Shown: positions 14,106 to 17,343 of the stretch, in pieces
Layout: each line of letters starts with the position of its first letter
How positions within the stretch are numbered: position 1 is the stretch's first letter
Assembly: GCA_039809305.1 (NCBI GenBank)
Contig: JBDHUT010000009.1
Location: 1 to 17,343 of the forward strand
From: JALHNF01 sp039809305
GTDB taxonomy: Bacteria > Patescibacteriota > Minisyncoccia > Phycocordibacterales > UBA5272
DNA length: 17,343 nt
Reading direction: 5' to 3'
Program-made: the position numbers and the translations under genes
Notes under the pieces: generated by a model
What the model saw: the letters and a program-made list of their open reading frames with translations, nothing else
Databases searched by the model: none
Told to the model about the DNA's origin: nothing

Positions 14106-14670
14106 ATGCATTCATCATCTTCTTATATACCTCAAAGAGTGCTTTAGTATCTGCAAGTGCTGTATGGGCGTGTTCATTTTTTACTCCGTACACTTCACAT
14201 AAGTAACGTAGTGAATATTTATCAAAATCAGATTTGTTGTAATGCTGTCCAAACGCAAGTGATAGTGTGTCTATTTTCTGGTAATGCATTGTGTTTTCTA
14301 CCCCTGTTGCTTTGAAAGCTTTATCTATAAAAGCGTAATCGAAGCATAAATTATGTGCCACCATGATCGCCCCTTTCGCTTTTTTTGCCAAATGTTCCAT
14401 CGCGTTTTTTAAATCAACTGCAAACACCCATTCCATCTCATTAAAGCCATTGATTCGCAGCGCATCAGGTTCTGCATCTTGAAGCCGGGTTGGTGTAACT
14501 TTGAGTTCAAATTCTTCAACAATAGTCACTTCTGGACCTTTACCTACTCGAGGTATTTGTTTTGCAAGAACACATGCAAGTTGAATTATTTCATGTTTGT
14601 CTGCATCAAGTCCGGTTGTTTCTACGTCGATAAACGCAAGTAGTTCTGTTTTCATTTGTTGATTGTACAT
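14104..14670 (-). CDS. DEDDh 3'-5' exonuclease (DnaQ-like)
   Basis: A 188-residue RNase D/DnaQ-fold exonuclease with every catalytic motif: Exo I FIDVETTG (D15, E17), Exo II AHNLCFDYAFI (D111), and Exo III HTALAD (H169 and D174), which makes it the DEDDh subtype. It is a stand-alone domain that resembles the DNA polymerase III epsilon or an oligoribonuclease/ExoX-type enzyme; it could proofread, trim or degrade DNA or RNA, and the sequence does not decide which. The ATG at 14670 is seven bases after the mltG stop; a second ATG at 14655 gives a start closer to many relatives. It converges on the GC-rich cassette and shares its terminator region. Confidence 0.93.
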   Translation of the reverse strand: MYNQQMKTELLAFIDVETTGLDADKHEIIQLACVLAKQIPRVGKGPEVTIVEEFELKVTPTRLQDAEPDALRINGFNEMEWVFAVDLKNAMEHLAKKAKGAIMVAHNLCFDYAFIDKAFKATGVENTMHYQKIDTLSLAFGQHYNKSDFDKYSLRYLCEVYGVKNEHAHTALADTKALFEVYKKMMNA

Positions 14671-14677
14671 TACTTGA

Positions 14678-15592
14678 TTACTTAAGGTAAAGTGACTTAT
14701 TTTTTACATGCTCATCATGCGTACGAGCGTAATACATTTTCCCATCGTTCCCTGTGAGATAAAATAAATACGGAGAACTTTCTGGATTTAATGCAGCCTG
14801 TATTGCGATAATTCCCGGGTTCGCTATGGCTGTTGGAGGAAGACCTGTGTTTGTATAGGTGTTATATATAGAGTCTTTTCGTAAATCGTTTACAGCTAAT
14901 TGTGCGGATGTTTTACCTCTTTCGTAAAATAAAGTTGCATCAACTTGGAGTGCCATGCTAATTTTTAATCGCTTGTATAAAATTCCAGATACCATCCTCA
15001 TATCTACCTCATTGTTGGCTTCTTTTTCTAAGATTGACGCAAGTATTACAACATTCTTTTTTTCAGATTCAGTAAGTCCTGAAAACAGTTCTTTCACTTG
15101 TAAATCGAATTCGTCTCGGGTAATCCTAATAACGTCGTCTTCTGATTCAGTGCCGTTAAATTCATATGTATTTGGAAATATATAACCTTCTATATCTTTT
15201 GCTTTTTCCTCAAAACGCTTTGAGTTACAATTCGGCAATTTTAATTCGCACTGAGCCGCGATCTCTCTATTTGTTGATCCTTCAGGGATAGTAAGTTTCA
15301 CAGTTTGTCGGTAAACACTATCTTCAAATAAAAATAGGTATTCAAAAAAACTTTTGCGTTCAGGAATCACATATAAACCCTCTTGAATTTTTATATCGAA
15401 TAAAACACCATAATTCTCAAATAATCCTTTGTAACGTAAGCATTTATTTTCTTTTAATATAGTCGCTGCATCGTGAATAGAATCACTTTTTTCAATCGAG
15501 ACTTTAATGGCCCCACAAGAAAATGGTGTGCTATGGATATATAGAACACAAAAAAAACTAAAAGCTATTACTGAAATAATCTTATTTTTCAT
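14678..15592 (-). CDS. mltG: Endolytic murein transglycosylase MltG (YceG-like)
   Basis: MltG cleaves nascent glycan strands at the membrane and is thought to end their elongation. The 304-residue product has an N-terminal membrane anchor (about 5-20) and then the extracytoplasmic domain. Family segments visible are TIPEGSTNREIA (101-112), EGYIFPNTYEF (135-145), ASILEKEA (185-192, which holds the catalytic glutamate), ALQVDATLFY (214-223), YNTYTNTGLPPTAIANPG (243-260) and a C-terminal YLFYLTGNDGKMYYARTHDEH. Lengths and motifs fit a complete enzyme. It begins four bases after the 441-residue membrane gene and is followed seven bases on by the exonuclease, so the three form one transcription unit. 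Confidence 0.95.
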   Translation of the reverse strand: MKNKIISVIAFSFFCVLYIHSTPFSCGAIKVSIEKSDSIHDAATILKENKCLRYKGLFENYGVLFDIKIQEGLYVIPERKSFFEYLFLFEDSVYRQTVKLTIPEGSTNREIAAQCELKLPNCNSKRFEEKAKDIEGYIFPNTYEFNGTESEDDVIRITRDEFDLQVKELFSGLTESEKKNVVILASILEKEANNEVDMRMVSGILYKRLKISMALQVDATLFYERGKTSAQLAVNDLRKDSIYNTYTNTGLPPTAIANPGIIAIQAALNPESSPYLFYLTGNDGKMYYARTHDEHVKNKSLYLK

Positions 15593-15596
15593 GCAC

Positions 15597-16922
15597 TTAA
15601 AGAGGTAGATTTACAGGTGGTTCTGCTTTTGTTGATGCGATACGTTTGAGTGCAGGTGAAGATGCTGTTTGGCCCGGGAAGTGATAAATCGTAGCGAGCT
15701 CTTCCGCATTTAAAATGAATCTATTCTCATCACCACTACCCTTATATTTCACGTGGTCAGGATCAATAGAAAGTAAGCGTATCTTTAAAGCATCGCGAAG
15801 GTCATGAAGGAAACGTTCAGGGATGCCATTATACCAGTCTTCATTACTGTGTGCCTTATAGAATAGTTTTCGTTTTATATAACTTCCTACAATGTAATCT
15901 TTTCTTCCAAGTTTTTTAATTCCCGTTCTGTCTTGCCATGGATAATCAAAGGACGGCATTGTATCTCCGATTGGTGCAAAAGAATTTAATAATGGAGAAT
16001 TGAATTGTCGTAAACAGCCAGTAAGTGCATCAATGTTCTTAGCATCAAAATTTTCTTTTTTAGCAATATATACAACTCGGATCCCGCATTCAAAGCCAAG
16101 CTTGCCTAAGTTTCTACTTATTGCTTCAGCTTGAATTTTTTCAATTTCACTTAAATCAGCAGACTTTTTCTTTTCAAGCTTTTTTCCTGCCGCTTCCGCT
16201 TCGGCTTTTTTAGTTTTTATATCGTCAGAAAATTTAAGTCCGTAATATATTTTTTCTAGTGCAGCTTCACCTTCTTTTTTCCAATTCTCAAATTTACCAT
16301 CAACTGCACGGCAAATAACTTGAAACCAAATTTGTTCACCTTTTTTAATTGCACCCATCCATTCTATTATTGGTGTGATAGGATCAACTTTAAATTCTTC
16401 TTTGGGGTCTTTATCAAGTTTGAAGTCTACATATGTTCTAATTGGAAGAAAATCTTCACCCTTCAAACTAAATTCAGCTCCCCAAACATCATGAACATCA
16501 TTATCAAAACGAGTGTAATTTGTATAATCTTCGGCTTCTGTTACTTCTGCTTCAGGATACTGAGAGTAGACTGCTGCTTCAATTGCATTTTTAAATTTAC
16601 TATTTGTACGAATATAAAATCGTACATCTCCTTCTATTGAGGCAATTTCTAAAGAAAACCAATTACGGACTTTTCCTTCCCAGAATTTTGCGTAATTGTT
16701 ACCCGTACCTCCTCCTTGGTGAATTGCATTCAACACCATCTCCATTGCTAGCGGTGATTTAAAAACATCTCGAGGGAGGCGTACCTCTAACATTATCCAT
16801 TTTATTGAGTTTAAAAACTGCGCTTGTACATGACGTACCCAGTGTCTCCACCAGAGTATACCTAGCCCAGAAGAGAGTGCGATAAAAAATAATAGCGTAA
16901 TGAGATCACCAAGGTAATTCAT
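15597..16922 (-). CDS. Membrane protein like the N-terminal domain of CPR type IV secretion proteins
   Basis: A 441-residue protein with one N-terminal membrane helix (about 6-26), a conserved-looking WIMLEVRLPRDVFKSPLAME (42-61) start of the soluble part, a highly charged Lys/Ala/Glu helical insert (about 232-262), and a C-terminal FILNAEELATIYHFPG (402-417) leading to a proline-rich KAEPPVNLP end. From memory, this layout precedes a VirD4/HerA-like ATPase in conjugation-like systems of Patescibacteria. Here no Walker A or B motif is present and the gene ends before any ATPase region; mltG follows instead. The partner ATPase may be encoded elsewhere. The family link is recalled rather than searched. 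An extended -10 promoter sits exactly at its start. Confidence 0.65.
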   Translation of the reverse strand: MNYLGDLITLLFFIALSSGLGILWWRHWVRHVQAQFLNSIKWIMLEVRLPRDVFKSPLAMEMVLNAIHQGGGTGNNYAKFWEGKVRNWFSLEIASIEGDVRFYIRTNSKFKNAIEAAVYSQYPEAEVTEAEDYTNYTRFDNDVHDVWGAEFSLKGEDFLPIRTYVDFKLDKDPKEEFKVDPITPIIEWMGAIKKGEQIWFQVICRAVDGKFENWKKEGEAALEKIYYGLKFSDDIKTKKAEAEAAGKKLEKKKSADLSEIEKIQAEAISRNLGKLGFECGIRVVYIAKKENFDAKNIDALTGCLRQFNSPLLNSFAPIGDTMPSFDYPWQDRTGIKKLGRKDYIVGSYIKRKLFYKAHSNEDWYNGIPERFLHDLRDALKIRLLSIDPDHVKYKGSGDENRFILNAEELATIYHFPGQTASSPALKRIASTKAEPPVNLPL

Positions 16923-16925
16923 TAC

Positions 16926-16937
16926 GCTATTATATCA
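16926..16937 (-). promoter_or_regulatory. Extended -10 promoter giving a leaderless start
   Basis: Minus strand TGATATAAT is a perfect extended -10 (TATAAT at 16929-16934). With standard spacing, transcription would start at 16922, the A of the ATG of the 441-residue gene. No -35 match is present, as is usual for extended -10 promoters. Confidence 0.6.
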
Positions 16938-16951
16938 AACTGTGTGATTAT

Positions 16952-17343
16952 TTACGCGATATCGTATAAGCCATCTTTTGTTTTTTTGAAAAACTCAGGA
17001 TTTTGTAGGTTTACAGCAATGGTATTTGCTTTCACTACTCGCTTTTTAAGAACTTGCTCGATTACCGCTTCTTTACTAAGTGGCTTCTTGGCGTCTTTAA
17101 TTACTTCAATAATTACATCACGAACTACACCTCCTACATGACCCCATTCTCGAAGACCATACACTCCTCGTCCAACAAGTACAAAACGATCATCTTTAAT
17201 AAGTTCATTGTGGGTTGTTGCGACATGAGCCTTTTTACCAAAGTATTTAGAAATATCTTTTGCCACATCTTTAAAGTGCATTGGTGCACCGTGCTTTCGC
17301 ATCACAAGATATGCGTAGTCTTTTATTCCTCGTGTATGAATGT
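16952..17343 (-). CDS. HARE-HTH domain protein, 5' end cut by window edge
   Basis: The frame is open from the right edge to the TAA at 16952, so the visible 129 codons are the C-terminal part. A start inside the window (GTG 17305 or ATG 17302) is possible but unlikely, because the upstream residues HTRGIKDYAYLV continue the fold. The core THNELIKDDRFVLVGRGVYG, then LREWGHVGGVVRDVI and NTIAVNLQN, is the HARE-HTH domain, a winged-helix unit known from the RNA polymerase delta subunit and chromatin-associated proteins. In CPR genomes this domain is often fused to a sigma-70 region 4-like helix-turn-helix; the cut removes the part that would show it. A transcription-related role is likely. The next gene begins 29 bases downstream. 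Confidence 0.85.
   Translation of the reverse strand, partial: IHTRGIKDYAYLVMRKHGAPMHFKDVAKDISKYFGKKAHVATTHNELIKDDRFVLVGRGVYGLREWGHVGGVVRDVIIEVIKDAKKPLSKEAVIEQVLKKRVVKANTIAVNLQNPEFFKKTKDGLYDIA

Noticed and set aside
13709..14111. Two long minus-strand open frames (13709-14065 and 13839-14111) opposite the cassette gene
   Set aside because: They are expected in GC-rich coding sequence. They have no promoter or Shine-Dalgarno, and one runs through the terminator hairpin, while the plus-strand frame has a full set of signals.
9..17141. Plus-strand open frames of 60-150 codons opposite dnaK, rplM, rplQ, alaS, mgtC-like, mnmA and the 441-residue gene
   Set aside because: Each lies antisense to a conserved gene, has no recognisable domain and no convincing start signals.
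1..17343. Reassignment of TGA to glycine, as in some CPR lineages
   Set aside because: All conserved genes read full length with the standard code, no gene needs TGA as sense, and the cassette gene is bounded by TGA followed by a terminator. The lack of TGA stops is treated as codon preference.

Overview
The window looks like a piece of a Candidate Phyla Radiation (Patescibacteria, probably Parcubacteria-like) genome. The evidence is an AT-rich sequence, densely packed genes with gaps of a few bases, reduced versions of universal proteins (a short alanyl-tRNA synthetase, an L13 without its C-terminal tail, a cysteine-free L36), a HARE-HTH protein and a type IV secretion-like membrane protein of the kinds seen in this group, and almost no Shine-Dalgarno sequences. 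The lineage call is inference from gene content. I saw no rRNA, tRNA, CRISPR array or insertion sequence.

Layout. All genes but one lie on the minus strand, so they are transcribed from right to left. From right to left: the 3' part of a HARE-HTH (RNA polymerase-associated) gene cut by the right edge; a 441-residue membrane protein resembling the N-terminal part of CPR type IV secretion/conjugation proteins; mltG; a DEDDh exonuclease; a small isolated plus-strand gene; mnmA, an mgtC-like gene and a half-size EamA transporter with overlapping ends; alaS; an actin-fold (PilM/FtsA-like) protein next to a single-pass membrane protein with a baseplate-J-like domain; then infA-rpmJ-rpsM-rpsK-rpsD-rpoA-rplQ-rplM-rpsI; and finally grpE-dnaK-dnaJ, with dnaJ cut by the left edge.

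The translation block is the classic alpha operon (IF-1, L36, S13, S11, S4, RNA polymerase alpha, L17) joined to L13-S9. It ends in an intrinsic terminator placed directly before the GrpE-DnaK-DnaJ chaperone set. Several minus-strand promoters can be proposed (before infA, rpmJ, rpoA, alaS, mnmA, dnaJ and the 441-residue gene). Some place the transcription start on or within a few bases of the start codon, which fits leaderless translation.

The most unusual object is the plus-strand cassette at 13670-14105: a near-consensus promoter, a 5' leader hairpin, a good Shine-Dalgarno, a 101-codon reading frame of about 56% GC ending in TGA, and a strong intrinsic terminator. Its composition, SD use, stop codon and strand all differ from its 21 neighbours with visible stop codons, none of which uses TGA. 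I do not recognise the protein. No gene-free stretch exceeds about 135 bases; the longest is the divergent promoter region between mnmA and the cassette.
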